From assembly GCA_008711295.1 (NCBI GenBank), contig VUYV01000100.1, forward strand, positions 1,423,106 to 1,487,105: a DNA stretch of 64,000 bases, given 5' to 3'. The notes beneath the pieces were generated by a model that saw only the letters and a program-made list of their open reading frames with translations, made no database searches and was not told the DNA's origin. Position numbers and translations under genes: made by a program. This DNA comes from Anarhynchus alexandrinus (lineage: Eukaryota > Chordata > Aves > Charadriiformes > Charadriidae). Positions 1 through 12,215 of the stretch are shown here, one piece after another (within the stretch, counting starts at the first letter, position 1; each line of letters begins with the position of its first letter).

Positions 1-3000
1 TCGCAGATGACCATTAACTAACCTGATGCAGCTTCCAGCTGAATTTAATGTGCACTTTGATCTTGTTACCTGCTGGTTCCAAAAGAGTTTTCTGTCAATG
101 AATGGGGGTATTTTGACCTTTTATATTGAATTTAACATTAATATATTTTCTTTGAAAATAGATACAACTTCTGAAAAGACATCCAGTAGGTGAAGGGAGC
201 AATTGATAAGGGAACAAGCTCTCTTTTGTTAAGGTGAGACTCTAAGAGTGCTTTTGAATTAAATCTCAACATTGTGATTCATCCTTTTTGCAAAAGGTAA
301 GTGAGAATGATAAGGATCAGCATGAAAAGATTATTTCACAAGATTTTACAGGCAATGATGCAGAGAGCTGGAAGTAATTTTATAACCATTATGAGAACGG
401 ATAGAAAAAGAAAAAGTTAACTTCAACTATTTCAGACCATACAAACCCACTTAATGTAGGTCCGCTCTTCTTCAAGCTAAACCTCCTTTGCTCTATCAAA
501 CTGTTGAAATGGTATTGAATTTCTAGTTCTTACTTTTAGAAAACCTAATTCATTATTAAGAGATGTTAAATCTGAGAATTTAAATAGGTTATATATAGTA
601 TATAGTTTATAAAGTTTTATAAAAATCTGAGGTCAACTGAGTTAAATGTTTGTTTAGAAGAGGCTGTTGTATTATACTTTAATTTGCTTTTACTTGAAAT
701 GGAATCTGTACTTCCACAATGAATAGACATTTTACGTTTCCTCGTTGTTGCTGTTGTTATTACTTTCTTAGAGAAACAGTTTGATGTTACTTTATATTTG
801 AATCCCCTTCAGTGTTTGTTAACTACCTCTGTTATGGCATTCTTAGGTTGAGTGGTTGGTGCACATAATTGGTTCAAAATTTGTAGTGCTCCAAGTAGTG
901 CCATAGTTATAGAAACAATTACATTCACTACCAAACCTGCCATAAAAGAATTAAACAATGCCAAGTAACTCTGAGTTATTTAAGTAGTTAATCATGTGTT
1001 TGTGTATGTGTGTGAGTGAGATCCAGTAGCTATCAAGTTACTTCCAGGTTTAAGCATTCACCCCTAACACACCTCCTTCCTTGCAGGTTGGATTTATTTT
1101 TGCTATTTTAATGATGAAGTTTGACACAATAGAAAGTGTTCAAATCTTCCTAAATTTCCTGAAAACTGTAATAGCTCACTACTTCCTGCATTATTTTTTT
1201 TCTGCCAAGTTTCTCTGAGCCAAGATGGATAGGAAAATATGATCCTTGGCAGTAGACAAAAAGATACGAAGTTGCTGTGAAGCTCTCTGAATGAGAGGCC
1301 AAACTGTGTTAAAATACATTGCAGAATCAAGTTAAATCAATCTGTTCGTTTGGATTGCATCAATGTGACCATGAACAATATTTTATGGATGAAATTTTCA
1401 AGGCTCTGTGTTACATAGTGTGTGGTTTCATCCTTCGAGTTTAGTTTATATAGCATGAAGGTAAAGGAGAGGTGAAAAGAGAATGATTGTTTGCTGCCTT
1501 CTAGCATATAAAGTGAGAAGCATCAAAAAGTGAGCTTGAAAGAAAGACGATGGTATAACTTCACTTACCGATGCGAAGTTAGACTGAAAGATAACAAAAG
1601 TTTGAAAAAACGACTGACAAATTCATAGGAGAAAAGATGACGGAGCATTTTTAAATACAGTGGTATGACTTCTGCTTTAGGAAGTCCATAGAGCAGGTTG
1701 GTGGACAGTAGAACAGCATATTGGGGAATAAAGTGTAGGTATATCCTTTCTTGTTCATACTCTTCTCTAAATATTCCCAAATTGCCACACAGTACTCAGT
1801 TACATGGACCTTTGTTGTGGGCATACAGGGCAAGACCGGCAATGTGTTTTAAAATGCATCCTGTCTTCTTACAAGTAACAGACTACTATATAAAAACCAT
1901 ATTTCTTTTGGTGGCAGTTGACATAAGTCTAAGAAACAATGCTATAACTGTACTAACAGAATGCCTGAGATTTAGACATGTTGGTAGTAAACATGATTCT
2001 GTATTCGATTTGGATAACTTTGAAGGGGAAAATACATAAAGAATAAAGCAGCAGACAGTATCTGATTATCTGTGAGACTTGAGTAATTTTGATATTGCAG
2101 TTGTATATGTGTATTACATACCTATTTGGTTATATGATATGCAACACCAAGATGTATCTGCAGTCAAAACTTTTTCATTTTTAAAAATGAATGAAAATGG
2201 TAAAGTCTTGTTAAAATGCTTTCTGTTTGTGCTAGAAACTGCATGGTGCAGCAGGGTGGAGACACACTTGCTGATCTTCCTATGCATACCAAAAAAATCC
2301 CCAACCAAAACCAAAATATTAGCAAAAGTGATATTTAGATTTATTTCTTGGTGCCAGAGGAAAACTGCATGCTGGGGGCCTGGATGGTCTAGATTAGCAG
2401 TCTGTTAGAGAGCACGGTGACTTGGCTCTGCTTCTTTTCTGAGCCAGTAAGCATGTGAATCCTACGTATCTGCCATGTTAAGCCAGAAATATAAAGCACT
2501 CTCCAGTCCTCTCATCTGATTTCAGGCATGCTTATTTATTTATTATTTTAACAGCTGCTTCAGAAACTTTTGGGGAACCTGAGACTGTGGTTTAAACTCT
2601 GTTTTGTAAATCTGCGCTAACCATCCCAAAGCAGACAACATATGTTCTCAATATTCTGGATGTTCTGTGTTACTGTCTGCTTTGCTTGGTGTATACAGCT
2701 CTTTGGGGGAAAAAAAAATAAAAATAAAAATGGCAAGTTGCGTATGTGAAGGTTTTGCAGGCTGGCAAAGTAATACAGCCTAAATGAATTCTGTGCATTT
2801 ATATAATTAGTGAATTAAGTCTATTTATAAAGGTGTTCCTGTCATGACATTTTTCCACATTACTCTACTTTAATAAATTCCCATTAAAAATTCTTGTGCT
2901 ATACCTGAACTGGTACCTTTATGATCAAAGGCTTTGGTTTGGCTGTATTCTGTACTGTTTTGCCATTTACATTGGAGTCCAGTTTCACTATGGTCTATTA

Positions 3001-3509
3001 TAAATATTTCTCCTTGTTCCAAACACTTTGCTTGGCTCTTTGATGGCTCATATAAAAAGCAGGATACCATTTTAGAACAGACAGCCAATTTAGAGTGTAG
3101 AGTGCTGTCACTGTGACAGATTGAGGGGGAAAAGGTAAGCCCCATAGTGCAGATGAGTAGCATTCAGTTTAGCCTTTCCTGTGCTAAAATCTTATATTTT
3201 AGCTATATGAGAATCAGGATGTCATGAAAATACAAGTTAGATCCTGATCTTGATTGGACCATTATAAATCCATACTATCTAGGCTGACTTTCTCAAATAC
3301 ACATCTGGTGTCCTAGAAATCTTTATTTATACAGAGGACTTGCTAAACTAGTAAATATTATCAGGAAAAGACTTTATTCTTCTCCTAGTGATGGTTATGA
3401 CAGATGGATTTAGGATTATGTCAATGGACTGGAGAAAAGTGAGTGCCCATTTACAGCTTCAAAGTAGTTGTATTTTACAGAATGGTAAAAATGATCATGG
3501 ACCAGAGGC
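1..3509. other. Gene-free AT-rich sequence
   Basis: No exon, RNA gene or recognisable transposon was found. The ORFs on both strands are under about 115 codons, overlap each other in several frames and have no recognisable domain. Short A/T-rich runs occur, for example an A-run near 2709-2730. This is ordinary unique vertebrate non-coding sequence as far as can be read. Confidence 0.6.
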
Positions 3510-3527
3510 GGGGGGGGGGGGGCGGGG
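3510..3527 (+). repeat. G homopolymer run (G13-C-G4)
   Basis: Thirteen consecutive G followed by C and four more G. A tract of this kind can form a G-quadruplex on the plus strand and is prone to length error in sequencing. It lies in otherwise unique DNA with no gene beside it. Confidence 0.9.
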
Positions 3528-4281
3528 AGTGGAAATCGGGAACAGTCCATCATTTCTTCTTTTTCCTACACGTCAAGGAAGTGAGCTACTTTTGTTTCAT
3601 CATGCATAAGTCTAACCTAACAGTGCATTCGGAGCACTTGCAGCATCCTGCTACGATCTGTCACGTTGTTCTTATTTGTTCCTTCATCTGTACAACTTGA
3701 GGTTTAAGAGGAGGGCACAAGTGACAGATTGTTCAGCAATGCAAAAGGTACCATTTTCAAAATTTATCCATCAGGCAGTGGGGAAGAGATAAGTTTGTAA
3801 TCCCGGGTTTGTTTGCATTTATTTACGTATCCCAACAATGTGGAGAGCAGCTGGGGGCAGCAGGAAACTGAGGGGGTGAGAGTGCACTGCTCACATTGCT
3901 TCCTTCAGCACATTCCACGGGAGAGGAACAATGCAGGAAGGAAGATTTAGTAACTGACTTGCAGAAGAAAAATATCAAAACGTAGTAGAGGCATGAGCAG
4001 ACAGCCATCCAAAAGAAAAGAGCAAAGATTCCTTTTATGTGTTGTCTTACCGGAGAGTGGAAGGCTCAGCACACTGTCACGTGTTCAGGGATGGACCTGG
4101 TATTTCTCTTATGAGATCAAATGATTAAGAAAGCTGCAGAACGTTTCATACCCAACTTAAAGCAAGTTACTCCTTTGACAGGTCCAGTTGTAGTTCATGT
4201 AATGTATTCATCAATCTGGAATGAGTTCCTGTCCTGGTTTAAATGGATGTTTAAATAAAGAAGACGGGCCCTCCATCAGCT

Positions 4282-4344
4282 ACTACAGCAGGACTACCAG
4301 CTACGTGACTACTACTGCAGTAGTCACACTACAGCAGGACTACC
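4282..4344. repeat. 17-bp direct repeats flanking a hairpin
   Basis: The 17-mer ACTACAGCAGGACTACC occurs exactly at 4282-4298 and again at 4328-4344. Between the copies lies a perfect 9-bp inverted repeat, GTGACTACT at 4305-4313 and AGTAGTCAC at 4319-4327, with a 5-nt loop. The cluster is built from CTACTAC/CAGCAG-like units and resembles a small decayed minisatellite. No function can be assigned. Confidence 0.85.
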
Positions 4345-4488
4345 CGCTCCTCTGGCAGTCGAGGCAGCAGAACCAAGTCCTTTGGCTTAAGTACAGAACA
4401 AACAGAAGACAGTTGTTTGAAAACAATGCTTTGTTACATAATTCTTCTTGTAACAACATACAGTTGGACAGTTTGACACTAGACGTGA

Positions 4489-4532
4489 GTTGTTTTCTTT
4501 TTTCTTTTTTTTTTCCTTTTTTTTTTCTTTTT

Positions 4533-4566
<34 letters not shown>

Positions 4567-4660
4567 TAATTCTTTTTTTTTTTCCTTTTTTTTCTTGATC
4601 NGGGTTGTTTTCTTTTTTCTTTTTTTTTTTCCTTTTTTTTTTCTTTTTTCCTTTTTTTCT
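4489..4660. repeat. Poly-T/C tract with an N and duplicated flank
   Basis: A long pyrimidine tract dominated by T, including about 30 T at 4535-4564. It contains the single ambiguous base of the window, N at 4601. The segment from 4489 (GTTG T4 C T6 C T10 CC T10 C T6 C) is repeated almost exactly from 4604, just after the N (GTTG T4 C T6 C T11 CC T10 C T6 CC). That pattern suggests the same stretch was entered twice on either side of an unresolved join. The long Phe/Lys-rich ORFs here are artefacts of the tract. Confidence 0.9.
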
Positions 4661-7285
4661 CTAGTGATTATGGACAATTAAGGAATCCTTCTTTTAAAGC
4701 ACATATTTACCTGAACCTACTCTGATTAAGAGTTTGGCCTGGTAATTTTGTGCTAGCAGAGCCAACTATTTTATATATTGTTACAAGTAGATATTAAGGA
4801 TAAGAAAGGATTTTTCTGGTTTTAAAAATAGAAAAGAAGTGGTGCAATATGTAGAATTATGTGGAGTTCTGAGTTTTGATAAAATCAGAGTGGCCTATGA
4901 AGTCCAAATATGAATCTGCACCTCTAAGCAGAAGTTGGTCAGCATCTGGAGATTTGGATTAGGCCTGCTTACTTAAAAATGCTGCTGCTTCTGGTTTTGT
5001 GTTTACTTAATGTTTAATATGTACATTCAGGGTACATAGCTATTTGGACACTGATGTGTGTATACACTGTGGCATTGCTTAGGAGACTCAAGCCTGAGAA
5101 GGAACAGAGCAAGCTGACATAGTTTGGGTGTATATACACTAGGGCTCCTCTCTGTTGTTACTCGTCCTTATTTTATTCTTGGATCAGCTCATTGACACTT
5201 GCTGCTGATCTTCATCAATACTTTCCACCCTCCTACACTGGGCTGTGTATTTCTCGTTCACTTCGTAATTGTTTAAATTTTGTGGAAATAGAAGGGAATT
5301 GTGGCCAGGTTGAGGAACTAATGTGAACTGAATCTGGCTGCTCCATTGCCATTTGGAAATTCTGACTGTGCGGTGGGCGCTTTAGCTGTCTGTACAAGGT
5401 ACACTGGAATGAGATTCAAAACCGCGTGGAATTGTCTAAACTCTATGCATTCGCCAAGAATCTGAAATAGTCCGAGTCACAGGATGCCAAGCTTCAGAAG
5501 TGTCCTCACTCCACTTGAGAGCCACAGCCTGGAAAAACCTCCCAAAGAAATAGAAAGACTAATGATGTTTCTAAAGCGTGTATTGACATGGGTGAGAAGT
5601 AGTGCCTCAGCCTGGTTGATGGGGTACCTCATACTACTCAGACTGTGATTCTAAAGACTGCTTCATTCCTTCCTCATCCAAATTTTTTTCAGACTCATGT
5701 CAGGCAGAAGGGAACTTATTAAACCATTGGTTATTCTAACCTAGTTCTCCCTTCCTGAAGAAATCAGGATTGATTAGGCTATAGTAATACCAGAGCAAGC
5801 ATGACTGACTTGGTAGGGAGAGTGCTTTCTTGCTTTTGAGTATTGCCGCTGTCAAAACATTCTTGGCTTCAGGACTCTTTGGGTCTCTTGGAATAAGTAT
5901 TGACTATGTGCCTGGATAGGGAAGGCATATTGGATGTGGGAATAATCATCCATTAGTAACTTGAGTGTGCTCATTATACTTTTAAGTTCTTTGTTACCAT
6001 TGCTGAAAGTCATACCTCTTTCCAGTGATAAGTCAAATTAGCTATCGAAGTAGTGTCAAACTAATTTTTATTTGAAATTTATAAAAAAGTAATAAAAACA
6101 AGTTTTCTAAATGACTAATCTGTTACAGAATTTCAAATAATATATGTCAATATAAAAAATCCAAAGTATTCAGGGAAAAAAAAAGTGTAAATTTGAAAGA
6201 TTAATGGTAAAAGAAGATTTATTTAAAAGGTTGTGTTATAGCTACAGAGAAGGACGTGTGTAAAAGATGAATGACCAAAGTATTAAAATTTTGCATTATA
6301 AAACAATCCTTAGTTGCATTTAGATCTCTGGAAGCATATAATCCGAGTCTAAGTCTTCACTCTAATTGATTATCAAGATCTTTAATTAGATTTGTTTTCC
6401 GGATAAATAGAATTAACTTAACAAGATAAAATAAAAAAACCCAACCCAACAGTGATCTTCCTCTTCTGCCTTTTCTTACTTGATAAGCTGTTTATGGAGA
6501 AACCTACACCCTCTCTTGCTGGAGAAGACAAATAAGTTTTTGTTATTATTGCATGATAACGCTACATGTTTAGAACACATGGCAACTCAAAAAATGCATA
6601 CTGGATTAGGAATAGCCCAACAACACATGGAATCTGCAGGTTGATCGGAGTAGTATATTGAACTGACACAGATATGACACAAAACAATTTTGGAATAGTT
6701 TTGAGTGTCCAACAGAAGACAGTGTTAGCCTGTATGTATTAACAAACGCACACATCTTCCCCCATGGACCCATACACCTTGTTAGAATACTCTTAAATGC
6801 TTTCATGATGCTTCCTGTGCAATCAAAGCTAGAAGATGCGTAAAACATCATGAGGAAAATCGTGACTCAAGAGGTTTCTACTACAAGTTATTCACTAAAC
6901 ATTTATCAGCTTATTTTAGTTTATAAGTAAAAAATGGCAAACTTTCTTTGAATTTTGATCATCTATGTGTTTACACTCATCACTTTTAAAACTTTTGATG
7001 CTCCATTTGCTATGAATTGTTGATTTGCCAATGGCAATTTTTACAGTTAACGAGGGAAGGAAGAGCATGATTAGATAACTTCAGAAGTTATCTATTGCTT
7101 AGTCATTGCTGGAGCTGAATCTGGACTCCAGCTCCTCTGAAATATGTTGAATTTCATTTAACTGTTTGCTTGACCAAAAAACCCACCTCAAACTCCACAA
7201 AATCCTGACTTGCTAACATCTCTGCCTTGGCTTTGGAGCATGTGCAGAAGTGTGGCAGAAATATAGACAGTATATGTATTATTTT
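4661..7285. other. Gene-free unique sequence
   Basis: No exon, RNA gene or mobile element was recognised between the pyrimidine tract and the ancient CR1 fragment. Composition is AT-rich throughout, and ORFs are under about 82 codons with no domain. Confidence 0.55.
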
Positions 7286-7618
7286 GAGTCATCAAATGAA
7301 GTTAGCAGACAGCAGGTCAAAAGAAAGTGAAAGGAAGTGGACCTTTCTTGCAAAGGGTAGTTAATTTGTGGAATTCCTTCTAGGACATTGTAGACAGTAA
7401 AAAGCCATATAAGTTGAAGATAAGACTGCACAAGTTAATAGGAGCAAAATCCATCCTGACCCTTAAGTCATTAGAAACTGGGAGAAAACTCATGTGAAAT
7501 AACATGTTTTAATGCCCTTTCCTTTTTCTGTTTCCTAGGCATCATTCTGATGGTTATCAGAAACAAGATGCTGGGCTGTATAGAGCTCTTATCCACTGTG
7601 GCTTAACATTCTTAATTT
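7286..7618 (+). mobile_element. Ancient CR1/L3-type LINE fragment, 3' end
   Basis: Decayed sense-strand 3' portion of an old CR1-clade LINE. Recognisable blocks occur in the expected order: GTCATCAAATGAAGTTAGCA near 7288, AGGAAGTGGACCTTTC near 7333, GGTAGTTAATTTGTGGAATT near 7357 (the WN-L coding block of the ORF2 C-terminus), and the 3' UTR block GATGCTGGGCTGTATAGAGC near 7567, which resembles the ...GGATACTGGGCTAGATGGACC end seen in ancient amniote copies. Stops and indels break the frame throughout. Family assignment rests on remembered consensus blocks, not an alignment. Confidence 0.75.
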
Positions 7619-8762
7619 GTAATTTTTTGTAGGTTAAGTAACATACTTTTCCTACCCCTTATTTTTCCGCTCTACATGTGTAGCTTTCCAAACTTCTCAA
7701 CATATAAAATACATAATGAGCAAATAATTCATTTTGTCTGTGCTTTATTCACTATCTTTTCACCTAAACATTATCTAATAGATAGTTTCTCCAAACATTA
7801 AAGAATTTAAATGCAACATGCCACTCTGTGTAAGACATTTTTAGGAATCTCTTTTCTCCCCAAGATCCTGTAGAAGAAAAAAAGATAGTCTGTATGATGA
7901 ACAACAAAACTGTAATCAAACCTAAGCTTACTTAATCAAGTGGGAAGCTAACTTCAGAGATCTAAGCCCTTTATCTGATCATCAGATTTCATTTATAATA
8001 AGGGAGTCACAGCTTGAATTTTTCCCTTGAGCTTTGCTATAATATACTGATGTAGACAGAGATGTCATTTCTAAAGCTAGCTGGGATAGTCCATGCAAGA
8101 TGACTTTGGGAGATATTTTTGCCTGTTAAATGGGCCAGCTGTTCCACAATTCATAAACAAGGGAGAATGTAAAACTGATAAATCACTGAATATAGAATAC
8201 TGAAAAATGTTTATGAAATTTAAAAAAAAATCTAACTTTGATGTACACTTACGCATTTCAGATGCCTCAAGTTCACTATTCCCTCAAAATACTATTTTAG
8301 AATGACTTTTGATTAATTTGATTTTTTCCCTAATGTAAAGATGATGCTCCCTTCATTTTAGCACCACCTTACACAGTCTTCCTGTTACTCTTTGCTTAAG
8401 TATAGCTATGCTATTATTCAATGTAGCTAATTAATTTATCTCTCTCTTATTTACACCAGTGGCATCCAAAACCAGGAAGACTAGAAACTTAATCTTTTTA
8501 TGCCTTGTGGTTATTTGAGGCTTATTCATGTGTAGTTTCCTTGAGTTTCTACTGTCATCTATTTGATGGTGTATATGAATGGCTCATGCCATTTAAGGAC
8601 AAAAAAATGCATAGATTCCTTTGAAGAACTTCTTTATTCTTCCAGTTTACAGCACAGTTCATGTGCCCAAGGCTATTTGCTGTCTTTGCAATAAGGTATC
8701 AAACTGTGGCATGTTTGGGATCAAACTGGCACATCCGCAGTTAGGCACAATGAACAACACAT
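7619..8762. other. Gene-free AT-rich sequence
   Basis: Nothing recognisable was seen between the ancient CR1 fragment and the AT microsatellite. Confidence 0.5.
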
Positions 8763-8905
8763 TAATGAATGAAAGTAATGAATGAAACATTATTATTATT
8801 AAGACTATTATTATATCAATAATATTGTTATTATATATTATTATATTAACAATATTATTATAATGAATATTATTATAATGAATGAAACAACATTAATCAT
8901 GAATA
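8763..8905. repeat. AATG/ATT microsatellite with inverted repeats
   Basis: Blocks of AATG repeats flank an ATT-rich core; the 13-mer AATGAATGAAACA occurs at 8777-8789 and again exactly 100 bp later at 8877-8889. Inside is a perfect 13-bp inverted repeat, AATAATATTGTTA at 8818-8830 and its complement at 8847-8859, separated by 16 nt. An exact 15-bp tandem duplication lies at 8851-8865/8866-8880. The region could extrude as a cruciform. Confidence 0.85.
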
Positions 8906-11900
8906 ATACATTTGTGTCTGCTTGCTACTAGCTGCCAGACCAAGGAAACAAATGTAGTACTTGTCCCACTCTGGATCTCCACTCCGGTTTCCTCTTTCCC
9001 TCTTTTGAAAACAGTTCCCACTGAGAAATAGATAAATTGCTGTTGATTTAAGCGTAGGATAAAGCAATGTAAAATGTTCAGCTCAGCAGCTCTAGTTGTC
9101 TTTCTGCTCAGTTTGATACGTATGTCCTGAGTTTCAATGAATAACCAACCCTAAGCCTCAAAGGAAAACTCCATTGTAATCAATATATCCCATCAAATGA
9201 ATTAGCTAAACCTTGCTAAACATTTTTAATTTTAGCATGAAAACACAGACTGCATTTAGTGCCTTTAAAACAGAGATACAAGTTTCCTTTTAATGAAGTT
9301 AGACTGTCTTTGTCTTACAATAAAACTTCAAACCAGGAGGAAAAGTATTGGCCTTTTTACAAGAAATAGCTAAATTCAATTTGGGTGTGACTGTTCGGAT
9401 TTTTAGCCTGTAAAATTTCAAGCAAATTCAGACACCCTTTGCATTTCTTGCAAATATTTCACTCCCATTTAGAGCAGAACCTTTCGTTCTCCAGCAAAGC
9501 AGTCCTTTTATTTGGCTTTTATGTTAAAGAAGCCATGACGTAAAGCTTACAGACCCTCATTCAATTTTATTTGATGCTCATGATTAAGAAGTTTTGACAC
9601 TCGCTTTCTTGTTCTCTTCCCCTTCTTCAGCAATCCACTTAGATCCAGCCACTCAAATTCCTGCAGTACATTGCTGACTTTAGAGATGTTATGGAGACAG
9701 ATGTGCACTGCAGGTTATTTATTTTCCTTTTGAAAGAGGTCATTTTCATATGATCTGCATATTACAAGAGACTGGTCCTTTTACATTCACAAAGCTGCTA
9801 AATGTTTTTTCGGTCTCATCAAACTTGCACATGAAAATTACAATAGTTGATGAGTAACCCACTACTATTTCAGACAGCAAATAGTTTGGTTTCTGTGAAA
9901 ATAAAACCCTAACCTTTCCAGACTACCTCAAATCAATATACCGGGAGATACGCAGAAAGCTCTGGAAGGTAGAATTGCATTTTTCACACATGGTTACCTA
10001 AAAAGAAATTGGTAGTTTTGCACAGTTTAAATACTCTAAATAAATATTTTATTTTTTACAGTTTTCCCACAAGATCATGCTTAATTTATGTTCTGTATGA
10101 GTGACTGTGCTTTGTGATATGGAGATCATGTCATGATTCGAAGCAGGTTACGTATTCTGACTCAAAGTCAGAATTAGTAATTCAAAGATGAAATGCTTTA
10201 AGTCTATATTTTCCAAGCCTAAGGTTATTGTTCTGTGAGATACAGAAAAAATCCATTTTTCTGTATTTTACCACTCTCACCTATGAAAAGTTATGTCATT
10301 AAGCAAGACGTTTCCAATTAAAATCTAGATCTTGCTTTCAAACACCCTACTGTGCAATTTCGATTTTGAATACTGCATTTCCTCATTATACAGCGTGGAT
10401 AGACAGAGCAAAGGAAGTGCAACAGAAAGCAGCCTGTGCCTGTTGTATATTTAACAAACTTGTGTGTGTGTGTGTTTATAATATAGACTGTCTTTTTGTT
10501 GAATTTCCTTTGATTCATTTGCACTAACTGGTGACAAATGAGAATCGTGAATCAGTTTAAACAGTGCTTTAAAGTACTTTCCCTTTCGCAATAGCATTTG
10601 GAGATTTTAAGAATTATGGAATGTGAAATTCCCATCACTTCTGCAAAGCCACAATACTTGTTTTTTTTTTCTTCTAATGCTTTTTTGTTGTTATTTCTAG
10701 CCTCTTATTTATAGGCCGTAGTATATTTTTTTTTAAAGGAAGAGTTCTTCCTAAATTATGACTAACATGTCCAATCACCCACCAATGATGAATTCTAAAT
10801 AATCAAAAGAAAGTCAAGACTAAGCTGATGTATACTCACACTCTTTATACATCAATATATGTATTATTAATATTCTGTGTAAGAATGCAAAATAAAATTT
10901 TCAGAAGGCAACATTTGTCTTCTACATTTTTTGCTGCTGTTTAATCCAGCATGAGCTGTGATTTCCAAACAGTTGGAAAGTTGAAGCCAATCACATTTAA
11001 GTTATACACCCTATTCTTTTCTATCTTGATATCAATATGTACTATATACAGAGTAGATATATAAGTTTAGAATAGATGTGCATATTTGAACTGATGTTGT
11101 TAATATAAACAGTGCACAGCAATTGCTTGACTGCTTTTTTAAATCCTTGGAACAATTCATATGACTTAAAAGACTCACCAGGTCTGACATTTAAGAGATT
11201 CATTCTAACCACGAGCTAACAGCGGTTGCTAAGATCCCTTTTTATGCATAATGTGATAAGTATCTGTAATATGCACAAAAATGGGACATTTAAACATAAT
11301 TTGGTACCATTGAGCAGCTTTTGCACCTGAATGACTGGGTGCCATTAAAGATAGGAGAATAAGAGGAAATCAAACTCAAAGCATTATGAACTTTTAATAA
11401 CGTGCTTATTATTCTTCGCTTCGAACAAATTTGTCATGCTTGTGGATATGTGGTGGGTCAGTGGAGGCTCCGCATGCTCTTTTCCCCGTGTTTTAGTTAT
11501 TAAGAGGCATCTTTGTTTTAAATTCTTCATTTGCCTATGATACAAAAACTATGAGGTGTACCATGGAAACAACTTATCTTTGAGAAAATATTAGACTTTT
11601 ACCAAATCCAGTACAAAATATTTCTTAACTTGTCCTGTGTCATCTCACCTTTTTAAATCCGCAAATAATAGCAATCATAATCATACTTATCCAAAAAAAC
11701 CAACAGGATAGCCAAATAAAACATGTTAGAGAACGAATATTTGCTCTTCCTTTTGACAGCTTTATTGCCTGTAAAATTATTTTATATTATCAACTATGCT
11801 AACCTTTTTGAATCAAATGAGAATGGATCATGAAAACAACCTTGGAGATGTTAAAACTGACTTCAGGTCTCCAAGGTGAATTTTATCCTAATTGATAATC

Positions 11901-11984
11901 CCTTCTTTTATTTTCAAGATGCCTTAAATATGACATATGGAAAATTATTCCTTGTAGACTGGACTTTTATGGATTCTGATGTAT
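8906..11984. other. Gene-free sequence
   Basis: No exon or transposon was recognised. It holds a short TG microsatellite (10461-10477) and several short A/T homopolymers. The short ORFs present have no recognisable domain. Confidence 0.5.
10461..10477. repeat. (TG)7 microsatellite
   Basis: Seven TG units followed by TTT, on the plus strand. It is a short, possibly length-variable dinucleotide repeat in unique sequence. Confidence 0.9.
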
Positions 11985-12215
11985 TTTGATGCTATCAATT
12001 CCATGGTCAGTGTAGAATCATGTGGAAATGAATTCCACAGTTTATTCATTCTCTGAAAATCACTTCTGTCTCTTTTTTTTTTTAATGTGTTTCCTTTTAC
12101 TTTTTATTTAAATTTCTGTGCTTTCGTAATTTCAAGAATAGCAAATGTGAAAAAAAAAAAAATAATCTTTTCCAAAAACATTATTTGCATTCTTTGGGCT
12201 CTTCACAGATTGTTT
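11985..12215 (-). mobile_element. Probable ancient CR1/L3 fragment (antisense)
   Basis: The plus strand reads GGAAATGAATTCCACAGTTT near 12024, then ATTCTCTGAAAATCACTTCT and T-rich sequence. This resembles the complement of the ORF2 C-terminal block (xxWNxLP) seen in old CR1/L3 LINEs. The match degrades into A/T homopolymers (for example an A-run near 12150) and the limits are approximate. It is a heavily decayed minus-strand fragment, and the call is weaker than for the 7.3 and 22.2 kb copies. Confidence 0.5.

Noticed and set aside
1698..2408. Two 109-113 codon ORFs close together, as a possible gene
   Set aside because: AT-rich codon content, no domain, opposite-strand overlap, and no splice-compatible structure.
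4221..4681. Phe-rich and Lys-rich ORFs on both strands
   Set aside because: They are translations of the poly-T/C tract and cross the N at 4601; no complex coding sequence.
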